DNA of 64,000 nt from Falsiroseomonas ponticola (GTDB lineage Bacteria; Pseudomonadota; Alphaproteobacteria; Acetobacterales; Acetobacteraceae). Shown here in pieces: positions 41,595 through 48,753 of this stretch. Position numbers and translations under genes: made by a program. A model generated the notes under the pieces. It had not been told where the DNA came from. It saw only the letters and a list, made by a program, of their open reading frames with translations, and made no database searches. The stretch covers positions 1,240,001 through 1,304,000 of the forward strand of contig NZ_JAERQN010000001.1 in the NCBI RefSeq assembly GCF_016805305.1. Direction: 5' to 3'. Position 1 is the stretch's first letter. Every line of letters starts with the position of its first letter.

Positions 41595-42350
41595 TCAGGC
41601 CGCGGCCGGCACCATCACGCGGCGGCGGCGCATCGCGACCGCGCCCGCCGGCATGGCGGAGAAGAGGTCCTTCTCCGCCTCCATGATCGCGACGCCGGCG
41701 ATGCGCGGGCAGAGCGTCCGCCCCGCGCGCTCCACCGCCGGGGCGGCGGCGCGCAGCAGGCGCAGCCCGTAGGGCGGCAGGAACAGCGCGGCGTCCTCCG
41801 CCTCCACCCGGAACAGGTGGCGGGCCAGCAGCCGCGTCAGCTGCCCGGCGGAATAGGGCTGCCCATGGCCGAAGGGCGTGCGTTCCAGCTGCGCCCAGAG
41901 GCCGAGGCGGTTCGGCACGACGATGATCAGCCGCCCATCGTCGCGCAGCACGCGCCAGGCCTCCCGCAGCAGGCGCCGGGCGTTCTCCGCCGCTTCCAGC
42001 CCATGCACCAGCAGGATGCGGTCGATGCTCGCATCGGCGAAGGGCAGCGCCTCCTCCTCCGCCACCAGCGCGGCGGAGGGGCGGGCGGCGCCGGGCCAGG
42101 GGCCGGGCAGCACGGGCGGCCAGGCGGTGGGCGGGTGGCCATGCGCGGCATGCGCGGTGGTCAGCGCCAGGCAGGCCCGCGCCTCCGCCTGCCAGAGGCC
42201 GAGATAGGGCGCGGCATGGCCGATGCCGAGCACGGTCATGCCGGGCAGCGCGGGCCACAGCCTGGCCAGCCGGGCGCGCACCAGGCGCGCCGCCGCCTCC
42301 CCTCCGGCGGAGGCGTAGAACGCCTCCAGGGCATGGACCTCGATCGTCAT
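41595..42350 (-). CDS. Class I SAM-dependent methyltransferase
   Basis: A 251-residue methyltransferase. After a short N-terminus the SAM-binding loop appears as VLGIGHAAPYLGLW near 40-53 (GxGxG-like), followed by EEEALPFADASIDRILLVHGLE near 98-119 (acidic loop and post-II strand) and a WRVLRDDGRLIIVVPNR block typical of the ubiE-like fold. The rest carries a Trp/Leu-rich end. It is divergent from gloB with 65 bases between, an arrangement I believe is common in alphaproteobacteria. Substrate unknown. Confidence 0.8.
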   Translation of the reverse strand: MTIEVHALEAFYASAGGEAAARLVRARLARLWPALPGMTVLGIGHAAPYLGLWQAEARACLALTTAHAAHGHPPTAWPPVLPGPWPGAARPSAALVAEEEALPFADASIDRILLVHGLEAAENARRLLREAWRVLRDDGRLIIVVPNRLGLWAQLERTPFGHGQPYSAGQLTRLLARHLFRVEAEDAALFLPPYGLRLLRAAAPAVERAGRTLCPRIAGVAIMEAEKDLFSAMPAGAVAMRRRRVMVPAAA

Positions 42351-42415
42351 GCCGGGGATATAGGGGATGAAGCCCCCGGTTTGGACGGGGGCGCAGGACC
42401 GGGAGCCGGATTGCC

Positions 42416-43150
42416 ATGTCGGTCAAGGTTGAGGCGGTCCCCTGCCTCGAGGACAACTACCTCTGGCTGCTGAAGGACGGGCCCACGGGCGCCATCGGGA
42501 TCTGCGACCCGGGCGAGGCCGGGCCGGCCATCGCGGCGGTGGAGGCGGCGGGCGGCACGCTGGATGCCATCTTCCTCACCCACCATCACGGCGACCACAT
42601 CAACGGGGTGGAGGAGTTGCGCGCCCGCTACCCGCAGGCGCGCGTCATCGGCGGCAAGCCGGACCTGCACCGCCTGCCGAAGCTGGACGAGGCGGTGGGC
42701 GAGGGCGACGAGGTGGTCTTCGGCGCCGCCCGCGCGACCGTCATGCACCTGCCCGGCCACACCACCGGCCATATCGCCTTCCACTTCGCCGCCGACCATT
42801 TTCTTCTGTGCGGCGACATCGTCTTTGCCCTGGGCTGTGGCCGCCCGCTGGAAGCCGGGGGGATGGAGGCGCTGTACAAATCCTTCAAGCGACTGGCGAA
42901 ACTGCCGCCCAATACGCGCTTCTGCTGCGGCCATGAATACACCGAGACGAATGCCCGCTTCGCCCTGACCATCGAGCCCGAGAACAAGGCGCTGCGGGCG
43001 GAGGCCGAGGCGGCCGCGGCGCTGCGCGCGGCCGGCCGGCCGACCGTGCCGACCACGCTGGCGCAGGAACTCTCGGGCAATCCCTATTTCCGCGCCCGCG
43101 ACCTGGCGGAATTCACCGCCCGGCGGGAAGCCAAGAACCACTTCAGGTGA
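42416..43150 (+). CDS. gloB: Hydroxyacylglutathione hydrolase (glyoxalase II)
   Basis: A 244-residue metallo-beta-lactamase-fold enzyme that releases D-lactate from S-lactoylglutathione, the second step of methylglyoxal removal. Metal ligands: THHHGDHINGVEEL near 55-68, PGHTTGHIAFHF near 113-124, CGDIVFALGCGR near 131-142 and CGHEYTETNARFAL near 171-184. Start ATG 42416 follows GGGAGCCGGATTGCC. The GST gene begins 10 bases after its stop, so the pair shares glutathione chemistry and probably one transcript. Confidence 0.95.
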   Translation: MSVKVEAVPCLEDNYLWLLKDGPTGAIGICDPGEAGPAIAAVEAAGGTLDAIFLTHHHGDHINGVEELRARYPQARVIGGKPDLHRLPKLDEAVGEGDEVVFGAARATVMHLPGHTTGHIAFHFAADHFLLCGDIVFALGCGRPLEAGGMEALYKSFKRLAKLPPNTRFCCGHEYTETNARFALTIEPENKALRAEAEAAAALRAAGRPTVPTTLAQELSGNPYFRARDLAEFTARREAKNHFR

Positions 43151-43160
43151 GGAACAGCCG

Positions 43161-43757
43161 GTGAAACTGCACTACGCCCCCGCCAGCCCCTTCGTCCGCA
43201 AGGTGCTGGCCTGCGCCATCCTGCGGGGCATCGACGACCGGATCGAGACGGTGATGACCGATCCGCATTCCTCCCCCGCCCACCTGCTGCGGGACAACCC
43301 GCTCTCGAAGATCCCGGCCCTGGTGCTGGAGGATGGGCGGGCGGTCTATGACAGCCCGGTGATCTGCGAATACCTGGACACGCTGGGCGATGCGCCCGCG
43401 CTGTTCCCGCCCACCGGCAGCCCGGCGCGGCTGACGGTGCAGATCCGCCACGCGCTGGCGGATGGCATCATGGATGCCGCCGTGGCGCGGCGCGGCCAGT
43501 CCGCCCACCCGCAGGACGAGGCCCGCGCCGCCTTCATCGCCCGCCAGAAGGCGGCGGTGGAACGCGGCCTGGCGGCGCTGGAAGGGAGCCCGCCGGCCGG
43601 GCTCGGCGATGTCGGCTCCGTCGCCGTCGCCTGCGCGCTCGGCTACCTCGATTTCCGCTTCGGGCATGAACCCTGGCGGGACGCGCATCCGAAGCTGGCC
43701 GCCTGGTATGCGGAGGTCTCCGCCCACCCGGCGCTGTCGCGCACCGCGCCGGGCTGA
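43161..43757 (+). CDS. Glutathione S-transferase
   Basis: A 198-residue GST starting at GTG 43161 behind GAGGAACAGCCG. The thioredoxin-fold N-domain has MKLHYAPASPFVRKVLACAIL with the catalytic Ser/Cys-type start, NPLSKIPALVLEDGRAVYDSPVICEYLD near 45-72 carrying the cis-Pro and the glutathione gamma-Glu site (Asp-Ser). The C-domain is helical with GDVGSVAVACALGYLDFRFG. Overall form resembles bacterial beta/theta-type GSTs. It follows gloB by 10 bases and overlaps nothing. Confidence 0.9.
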   Translation: MKLHYAPASPFVRKVLACAILRGIDDRIETVMTDPHSSPAHLLRDNPLSKIPALVLEDGRAVYDSPVICEYLDTLGDAPALFPPTGSPARLTVQIRHALADGIMDAAVARRGQSAHPQDEARAAFIARQKAAVERGLAALEGSPPAGLGDVGSVAVACALGYLDFRFGHEPWRDAHPKLAAWYAEVSAHPALSRTAPG

Positions 43758-43758
43758 G

Positions 43759-44367
43759 ATGAGCACCAGCCTCGCCTGGGACGAACGCTACGCCGGCGGT
43801 GGCTTCCAGTTCGGGGAGGCGCCGAACCTCTACCTCGAAAGCCTCGGCCCGCGGCTGCGGCCGGGGATGCGGGCGCTGGCGCTGGGCGATGGGGAGGGGC
43901 GGAACGGCGCCTGGCTGGCGGGCCAGGGGCTGGACGTCACCTCGCTCGACTGGTCGCCGGTGGGATCGGCCAAGGCGGCCGCGCTGGCGGCGCGGCGGGG
44001 GGTGGCGATGCGCTGCGTCACCGCCGATGCCAGCGCCTGGGCGTATCCGGAAGCGGGCTTCGACCTCGTGGCCTGGATCTACCTGCACCTGCCGCCGGCG
44101 GACCGCGCGGCGGCGGCGGCGGGCGTGGTCCGCAGCCTCGCGCCCGGGGGGCTGCTGGCGCTGGAATGCTTCACCCCCGCCCAGCAGGGCCGGCGCAGCG
44201 GCGGGCCGAAGATGGCGGAGCTGCTCTGGTCCCGCGCCATCGTGGAGGATCTCTTCGGCAGCCTCACGGTGCTGGAACTGCTGGAGGGGACCGTCCACCT
44301 CGATGAAGGCCCGCGCCACCAGGGCCCCGCCGAGGTGGTGCGCGCGCTGCTCCGCAAGCCGGGCTGA
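43759..44367 (+). CDS. SAM-dependent methyltransferase (tellurite-resistance TehB-like)
   Basis: A 202-residue methyltransferase from ATG 43759, one base after the GST stop. Motifs: WDERYAGGGFQFGEAPNLYL near 7-26, the SAM loop ALALGDGEGRNGAWLAGQG near 39-57, VTSLDWSPVGSAKAAALAARRG (acidic loop), then VAWIYLHLPPADRAA and APGGLLALECF. The N-terminal WDERY and the GEGRN loop are the pattern of the TehB/thiopurine-methyltransferase group, which detoxify oxyanions or thiols. Linked to gloB and gst, this looks like a small detoxification unit. Confidence 0.85.
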   Translation: MSTSLAWDERYAGGGFQFGEAPNLYLESLGPRLRPGMRALALGDGEGRNGAWLAGQGLDVTSLDWSPVGSAKAAALAARRGVAMRCVTADASAWAYPEAGFDLVAWIYLHLPPADRAAAAAGVVRSLAPGGLLALECFTPAQQGRRSGGPKMAELLWSRAIVEDLFGSLTVLELLEGTVHLDEGPRHQGPAEVVRALLRKPG

Positions 44368-44452
44368 GGGACCGCCGCCGACTTTGTCGGGAAGCGTCGG
44401 CGCCCCCCGGCGGTTAACAGGTTTGTTGCGGAGCCAAGGGCAATTGGGACCT

Positions 44453-44487
44453 GCACGGATGAGCCGTGCCGCCCGGAATAGCCGGGC
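44453..44487 (+). promoter_or_regulatory. Two tandem hairpins in the leader of a 70-residue ORF
   Basis: GCACGG/CCGTGC (44453-44458, 44464-44469) and GCCCGG/CCGGGC (44471-44476, 44482-44487) each enclose 5-base loops (ATGAG and AATAG) and are one base apart. A strong AGGAGGT ribosome site at 44504-44510 follows. No named riboswitch fits. Confidence 0.5.
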
Positions 44488-44514
44488 GGGACTGGGGACG
44501 GACAGGAGGTTGCG

Positions 44515-44727
44515 GTGGCGAAGCAGGAAGCGATGGGCGTTGGTGGGGCGCTCTGTGAACCGGTGGCCGTGGGCATGGGCGCCGAGGGTTTCAGCATCGA
44601 CCTGGTGACGCGCGCGGGCGAACGCCTGATGCTGCGCATGGATGCGGCCTCCGCGGGCCAGCTGGCGGCGCTGGTCAGCGCCTGCCTGGCGAAGCCGGCG
44701 CGGGCCCGGCGGGCGCTGGCCGCCTGA
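44515..44727 (+). CDS. Hypothetical 70-residue protein with strong ribosome site
   Basis: A small frame from GTG 44515, with AGGAGGTTGCG directly upstream. The first half is Gly/Ala-rich (MAKQEAMGVGGALCEPVAVGMG), then a strand-like EGFSIDLVTRAGERLMLRM and a helical end (DAASAGQLAALVSACLAKPARARRAL). No family recognised; no signal peptide. The leader hairpins and strong translation signal make it a likely real gene. Its stop lies inside a 22-bp tandem repeat. Confidence 0.6.
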   Translation: MAKQEAMGVGGALCEPVAVGMGAEGFSIDLVTRAGERLMLRMDAASAGQLAALVSACLAKPARARRALAA

Positions 44728-44789
44728 TCACCGCGCCTTGGCGGCCTGACTACCGCGCCCTTGCGGCCCGACTACCGCGCCTTGGCGGC
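44724..44789. repeat. Three 22-bp tandem repeats containing stop codons of two genes
   Basis: Copies 44724-44745, 44746-44767 and 44768-44789 are variants of CTGACTACCGCGCCTTGGCG plus GC. The first contains the TGA of the 70-residue ORF on the plus strand; the third contains the last codons and TAG of the DMT transporter on the minus strand. Each copy keeps a TAG or TGA in the transporter's frame direction. Confidence 0.85.
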
Positions 44790-45617
44790 GACGAAGCCGC
44801 CACCGGCGACCATCAGCGTGGCGACCAGCACGCGGATGGACAGCGTGCCCTCCCCGGCCGCGATGAGCAGCAGGGTGGAGGCGACGGGAACGGCATAGGC
44901 CAGCGTGCCGAGCAGGCGCGGATCCCCGCGCTTCATGCCGATGTCCCAGAGGAAGAAGGCCGCGCCCACCGGGCCGAGGCCGAGCAGCAGCACCGCGATC
45001 GCCTGCCGCGCATCGGGCATCACCGTGGCCTCGAAGGCCAGGTGCGCCAGCAGGGCCAGCGCGGCGGTCGCCAGGCAGAAGCCGGCCACCGCTTCCGTCG
45101 GCACGCCGGCCAGCTTCGCCGTGCCGGATGTGACGGAATAGACCGCCCAGGTGACGGCGCAGCCCAGCGCCGCGAGGAAGCCGGGCAGGGCCTCCGGCGG
45201 GAAGCTCGCCCCCGTGCCGACCAGGATGGCGCAGCCCGCGAAGCCGAGGCCGACGCCGGCCAGCCGCGCCGGGCCGAGCGCCAGGCCGCGCAGCGGCGCG
45301 GCCAGCAGCACGATCAGCAGCGGCCAGAGGTAGTTGATGAGGTTCGCCTCCACCGCCGGCGCCAGGGCGAGCGCGATGAAGTAGAGCGCGTGGTAGCCGA
45401 ACAGCCCGCCCACGCCATGCGCCCAGGCGAGCGGGCTCTGCCGCAGCGCGCCGAGCCGCCCCGTGGCCGCGACGACGGCGAGGCCGACGATGCCCCCGAC
45501 CGCGAAGCCCATGGCCGTGATCTGCAGCGGCGGGATGCCGGCGGCGAGGCGCGAGAGCAGCGCGAGGAAGGCCCAGAGGGCAAGGGCGCCGCAGCCGGCG
45601 AGGGTGGCGGGAGACAT
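44772..45617 (-). CDS. EamA/DMT-family transporter
   Basis: A 281-residue drug/metabolite exporter from ATG 45617, with about ten membrane spans in two EamA repeats: LAGCGALALWAFLALLSRLAAG opens the first, GFLAALGCAVTWAVYSVTSG opens the second near residue 140. FGYHALYFIALALAPAVEANLINYLWPLLIVLLAA near the end of repeat one is the typical TM3-TM5 pattern. Family members export amino acids or metabolites. Substrate unknown. The end of the gene is part of the 22-bp repeat array. Confidence 0.9.
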   Translation of the reverse strand: MSPATLAGCGALALWAFLALLSRLAAGIPPLQITAMGFAVGGIVGLAVVAATGRLGALRQSPLAWAHGVGGLFGYHALYFIALALAPAVEANLINYLWPLLIVLLAAPLRGLALGPARLAGVGLGFAGCAILVGTGASFPPEALPGFLAALGCAVTWAVYSVTSGTAKLAGVPTEAVAGFCLATAALALLAHLAFEATVMPDARQAIAVLLLGLGPVGAAFFLWDIGMKRGDPRLLGTLAYAVPVASTLLLIAAGEGTLSIRVLVATLMVAGGGFVAAKAR

Positions 45618-45702
45618 GCGCCCGCTATAGCGCCTGGCGGTGCTGCTGCGAGCCTCCCGCCCCGTCCTTGCGCGCGGCCGCAACGAACCCGCACACTGGG
45701 CC

Positions 45703-46206
45703 ATGTCGGACCAGCCCGCTCCGCGCCGCATCATCCTCCTGGCCCTGCTGGGGGGCCTCTGCCTGGCGCCCCTGACAGGGGCGAGCGCGCAGACAGCGCA
45801 GGACCAGGCGGTGGCGCTCGATGCCGTGCGCCGGCTTGGGCTGGGCCGGAACCTGTCGCAACTCGCGGTCCAGGCGGGGATGCGGACCCAGACCTACACC
45901 ATGGTCGCCACGCAACTTGGCCCTTTCCGCGCCCATGCGCTTCTGTCGCAACACGTCCAGGAGGTCGCCCCGCGCTACCAGGAGGCGTGGGACCGGAATC
46001 TCGCTGCCGCGCATCTGGAGCGTCTGACGGCGCCGGAGCTCGCCTCCCTCGCGGAACTTGGCCCGCGTTCGCCAGCCGTGCCCAAGTGGATGGCCGAGCA
46101 GGCTGCGATCGGCACCGCCATGCAGGCGCGGTCGAGCGATCTGCTGCAACGGATGCTCGCGGAGGTGCTGGCAGGCATCTTCCAGTCCATGCCGCCTTCG
46201 CGCTGA
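45703..46206 (+). CDS. Exported hypothetical protein, DUF2059-like
   Basis: A 167-residue protein from ATG 45703. A signal peptide (RRIILLALLGGLCLAPLTGASA-QT) is followed by an all-helical region: DAVRRLGLGRNLSQLAVQAGM, then RLTAPELASLAELGPRSPAVPKWM, which recalls the LTPEEL...FYxSPxG block of DUF2059, and a final helix LLQRMLAEVLAGIFQSM. DUF2059 proteins are periplasmic and of unknown function. Divergent from the DMT gene. Confidence 0.6.
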   Translation: MSDQPAPRRIILLALLGGLCLAPLTGASAQTAQDQAVALDAVRRLGLGRNLSQLAVQAGMRTQTYTMVATQLGPFRAHALLSQHVQEVAPRYQEAWDRNLAAAHLERLTAPELASLAELGPRSPAVPKWMAEQAAIGTAMQARSSDLLQRMLAEVLAGIFQSMPPSR

Positions 46207-46243
46207 ACGGGATGCCCGCGGTCGCGGCAGGCGCTCGCTGGCG

Positions 46244-46630
46244 TCAGTCGAATTGCGGGTCCACCGGCACGCGCAGCGCCTCCGCCAGCCGGTTCGTCTC
46301 CGCCGCCATGCCGACGATGGCGAGCAGCTCCCCGTACTGCGCCTCCGTCATGCCCTTGGCCCGCGCGGCCGCGGTGTGGCTGGCGGTGCAATAGGCGCAG
46401 CCGCTGGTCATGGAGACGGCGAGGTACAGCATCTCCTTCACCACGGGATCGATCGCGCCCGGGCCCATGACGGCGCGCAGGCTGTCCCAGGTCCGGCGCA
46501 GCAGCGGTGGATCGACGGCCAAGGCCTTCCAGAAATTGTTGACGTCCTCGACGCCGCGCGCGGCCTTGATCTCGTCGAAGACCGCCCGCGCCTCGGGCGC
46601 CGCCTCCGCGTAGGACAGCAGCCTAGGCAT
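46244..46630 (-). CDS. Carboxymuconolactone decarboxylase/AhpD-like protein
   Basis: A 128-residue protein from ATG 46630. It has the CMD-family helices and the redox pair CAYCTASHTAAARAKGM near 85-101, whose CxxC-H pattern marks AhpD-like peroxidase-related enzymes. The N-terminal MPRLLSYAEAAPEARAVFDEI is typical of this group. It may reduce peroxides or act on lactones. Its start overlaps the end of the YCII-domain gene by 8 bases, so the two are coupled. Confidence 0.85.
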   Translation of the reverse strand: MPRLLSYAEAAPEARAVFDEIKAARGVEDVNNFWKALAVDPPLLRRTWDSLRAVMGPGAIDPVVKEMLYLAVSMTSGCAYCTASHTAAARAKGMTEAQYGELLAIVGMAAETNRLAEALRVPVDPQFD

Positions 46631-47255
46631 GCGGCAGGGGCTTGTAGGGCAGGGGCCGGAAGCTGGTGCCGTACAGCGCGATGTCGCGCCAGACATCGCC
46701 GGCCACATAGGGGTCCGGCGCCATCCAGTCGCGCACCGCGGCATGCGTCAGGTGGCGCGTCACGGCGATGGAGCCGCGCATCGTCCCCGCCGCATCCAGC
46801 AGCGCGCCGCCGAACAGCAGCGTGCCATCGGCCGCCATGGGGCGGACGCGGTCGAAATGCCCCTGCCGGTTCGCCAGGCGCCGTTCCAGCGCGCCCGCAT
46901 CCGTGCCGTCCCAGGCGATGGCGATGGTGTGGGTCCGGCCCTGCGGCACCGCCTGCGGCCAGCCCTGGTAGGGCAGGGGGGCGATGCGGAAGGGATGCGC
47001 CTCCACCCGCTGCCAGACGCCCTGGTGCGCGAAGGGCTCGGCGGCCAGGTAGGCGTCGCGCGCGGCCTCCTCGCCCGCGATCATCATCAGGGAGCCGAGG
47101 CTGCGCCCGGCCTCGTCATGCAGCGGCAGGCCGAGCAGCAGGCGCCCAGCCTCGGCTTCCGCGGTGATGAAGGCGACATGCGCGTCGCGCGCCGCCGCGC
47201 GGCGGGCGGGGGCATCGGCATCCGTGCCGTCGAAGGCGATGATGGCGGTGGTCAT
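46623..47255 (-). CDS. Tandem YCII-domain protein
   Basis: A 210-residue protein from ATG 47255 made of two YciI-like halves. The first, about 1-95, begins AIIAFDGTDADAPARRAAARDAHVAF with LMMIAGEEAARDAYLAAEPFAHQGVW. The second, about 105-205, repeats TIAIAWDGTDAGALERRLANRQGHFD and SIAVTRHLTHAAVRDWMAPDPYVAGDVW. YciI proteins have a dimeric alpha-beta fold with a His-Asp pair and are thought to be small enzymes. Here both halves are fused in one chain. It runs with the AhpD-like gene. Confidence 0.8.
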   Translation of the reverse strand: MTTAIIAFDGTDADAPARRAAARDAHVAFITAEAEAGRLLLGLPLHDEAGRSLGSLMMIAGEEAARDAYLAAEPFAHQGVWQRVEAHPFRIAPLPYQGWPQAVPQGRTHTIAIAWDGTDAGALERRLANRQGHFDRVRPMAADGTLLFGGALLDAAGTMRGSIAVTRHLTHAAVRDWMAPDPYVAGDVWRDIALYGTSFRPLPYKPLPHA

Positions 47256-47299
47256 GGCGGTCTCCAGGGCGGGGGAGGACGCGCCTCCCCCCGCCGGCC

Positions 47300-48022
47300 T
47301 CAGTACATGTGCTGGCCGCCGTTGATGGACAGCGTGGAGCCGGTGATGAAGTCGGCCTCGTCCGCCGTCAGGAAGGCGACGCCGCGGGCGATGTCCTGCG
47401 CGGTGCCGAGGCGGCCGCGCGGGATGCGGGCGATGATCTTCTCCAGCACGTCGGCGGGCACGGCGCGCACCATCTCCGTGTCCACATAGCCGGGCGCGAC
47501 GGCGTTGACCGTGACCTGGTTGCGGGCACCTTCCTGCGCCAGCGCCTTGGTGAAGCCGTGGATGCCGGACTTGGCGGCGGCGTAGTTCACCTGGCCGAGC
47601 TGCCCGGCCTGGCCGTTGACGGAGCCGATGTTGACGATGCGGCCGAACTTCCGGCTGCTCATCCCGTCCCACACCGCCTTGCACATGTTGTAGCAGCTGC
47701 CGAGGTTGGTATCGATCACGTCGTCCCACATCTGGCGCGTCAGCTTGCGCATCATGGCGTCGCGCGTGATGCCGGCGTTGTTCACCAGGATCTCGATGGG
47801 CCCGACCTCGGCCTCGATCTTCTGCACGGCGGCGACGCAGGCATCGTAGTCACCGACGTCGAACTTGTAGCAGGGGATGCCGGTGCGCTCCGTGAAGGCC
47901 TGCGCCGCGGCATCGTTGCCGGCGTAGGAGGCGACGACCTTGCGGCCCGCCGCCTGCAGCGCCTCGCTGATCGCGGCGCCGATGCCACGCTGACCGCCCG
48001 TCACCAATGCTACCCGTGCCAT
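47300..48022 (-). CDS. phaB: Acetoacetyl-CoA reductase (PhaB)
   Basis: A 240-residue SDR reducing acetoacetyl-CoA to (R)-3-hydroxybutyryl-CoA with NADPH for PHB synthesis. Marks: VALVTGGQRGIGAAISEAL near 4-22, NNAGITRDAMMRKLTRQMWDDVIDTNLGSCYNMCKAV near 87-123, the catalytic IVNIGSVNGQAGQLGQVNYAAAKSG near 133-157 and VNAVAPGYVDTEMV. The phrase MMRKLTRQMW and the Gly-Gln loop distinguish PhaB from FabG. Start ATG 48022. It is separated from phaA by about 9 kb. A perfect FNR/FixK box lies 149 bases upstream. Confidence 0.93.
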   Translation of the reverse strand: MARVALVTGGQRGIGAAISEALQAAGRKVVASYAGNDAAAQAFTERTGIPCYKFDVGDYDACVAAVQKIEAEVGPIEILVNNAGITRDAMMRKLTRQMWDDVIDTNLGSCYNMCKAVWDGMSSRKFGRIVNIGSVNGQAGQLGQVNYAAAKSGIHGFTKALAQEGARNQVTVNAVAPGYVDTEMVRAVPADVLEKIIARIPRGRLGTAQDIARGVAFLTADEADFITGSTLSINGGQHMY

Positions 48023-48170
48023 CCCGGCTCTCCTGTCTTGGTTGTCGCGGTGCCTGGGGCACCGCCCGCTTCCCTGCATGCCACCGGGCCCAGGGCCGGC
48101 GGACACCCTCCATCCTCGCCCGCCCGGCGCGGGAGAGCAAACGGGCATCCGGCGCGAGAAACACGACGTT

Positions 48171-48184
48171 TTGATTCATATCAA
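48171..48184. promoter_or_regulatory. FNR/FixK-type box
   Basis: TTGATTCATATCAA is a perfect TTGAT-N4-ATCAA palindrome, the consensus site of FNR/FixK/Anr oxygen-responsive regulators. It is centred at 48177.5, upstream of phaB on the minus strand and 41.5 bases upstream of a predicted plus-strand start at about 48219, the class II activator position. Confidence 0.8.
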
Positions 48185-48218
48185 GGCGTCAACGAGTGGC
48201 GCTGCCTAACCTTCCCCC

Positions 48219-48309
48219 TGTCCCGAGGCGCCCAAGGCGCCGCACGGACGTTCCTGGACGTTTCCTCCCTGAACTCAGCCCCGGCGGGCAACCCGCCGGG
48301 GATTTTTTT
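48219..48309 (+). ncRNA. Candidate FNR/FixK-controlled small RNA
   Basis: The FNR box, a TAACCT -10-like hexamer at 48207-48212 and a strong intrinsic terminator at 48279-48309 frame a transcript of about 91 nt without a supported reading frame. Predicted parts: hairpin GGCGCC-CAA-GGCGCC (48227-48241), an ACGT/ACGT hairpin (near 48248-48261), a single-stranded TTTCCTCCCTGAACT with CCTCCC at 48264-48269 that could pair with ribosome-binding sites, and the terminator stem. This is inference from sequence signals only. Confidence 0.45.
48279..48309 (+). terminator. Strong Rho-independent terminator without an upstream gene
   Basis: CCCCGGCGGG (48279-48288) and CCCGCCGGGG (48292-48301) form a perfect 10-bp stem with a 3-base loop, followed by ATTTTTTT. 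The T-run shows plus-strand orientation. No plus-strand gene precedes it, which prompted the small-RNA call. The rest of the gap to 48561 holds GC-rich palindromes and an AT-rich tract (48450-48530) likely to be the next gene's promoter. Confidence 0.9.
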
Positions 48310-48561
48310 GCGCGCGGCGGCCATGGAGCATGCCGGGCCGGCGTGGGGTGCGCCGGCCGGGGCGCGCGGGGCCGGGATCAGCGGCGATCGCGCCATGGCG
48401 CGCCTTGTCGCGCGGCGCGGGCGGTACAAGGTGTGGCTGATGCGGCGATTACAACTTCCAGTGGAAAACGGCGGGATGCGATTTTGTCTTCACGGATATG
48501 TGATCGGTATGCAATACGCTTAACACCGGCCGCGCTTGGGCCCTACCCCAGGACCAACACC

Positions 48562-48747
48562 ATGCAGACCACGCTGCCTGCTTCCTCCGATGGCGAGAAG
48601 ACCGACCAGGCTGCCATCATGCTGATGCTGGCCTATGTCGAGGCGGAATGCAGACGCCTCGGCGCCGATGCCGCGGCGCGGCATGCCGCCATGGCGGCAT
48701 CCCTGCTGCCGTCCCAGGGCGCGCCGGCGGGCGCCCGGCTGCACTGA
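48562..48747 (+). CDS. Hypothetical 61-residue protein
   Basis: A short frame from ATG 48562 with CCAGGACC upstream and an AT-rich, promoter-like tract before it (TTGTCT near 48485 and TATGCA near 48507). The peptide starts MQTTLPASSDGEKTDQAAIM, has a helical middle (LMLAYVEAECRRLGADAAARHAAM) and an Ala/Gly tail. No family recognised. Weak but plausible gene. Confidence 0.45.
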   Translation: MQTTLPASSDGEKTDQAAIMLMLAYVEAECRRLGADAAARHAAMAASLLPSQGAPAGARLH

Positions 48748-48753
48748 GGCGCT

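Noticed and set aside
48310..48530. A short plus-strand ORF beginning MARLVARRGRYKVW
   Set aside because: No ribosome site, poor context and no family; it lies in the probable promoter region of the next ORF.
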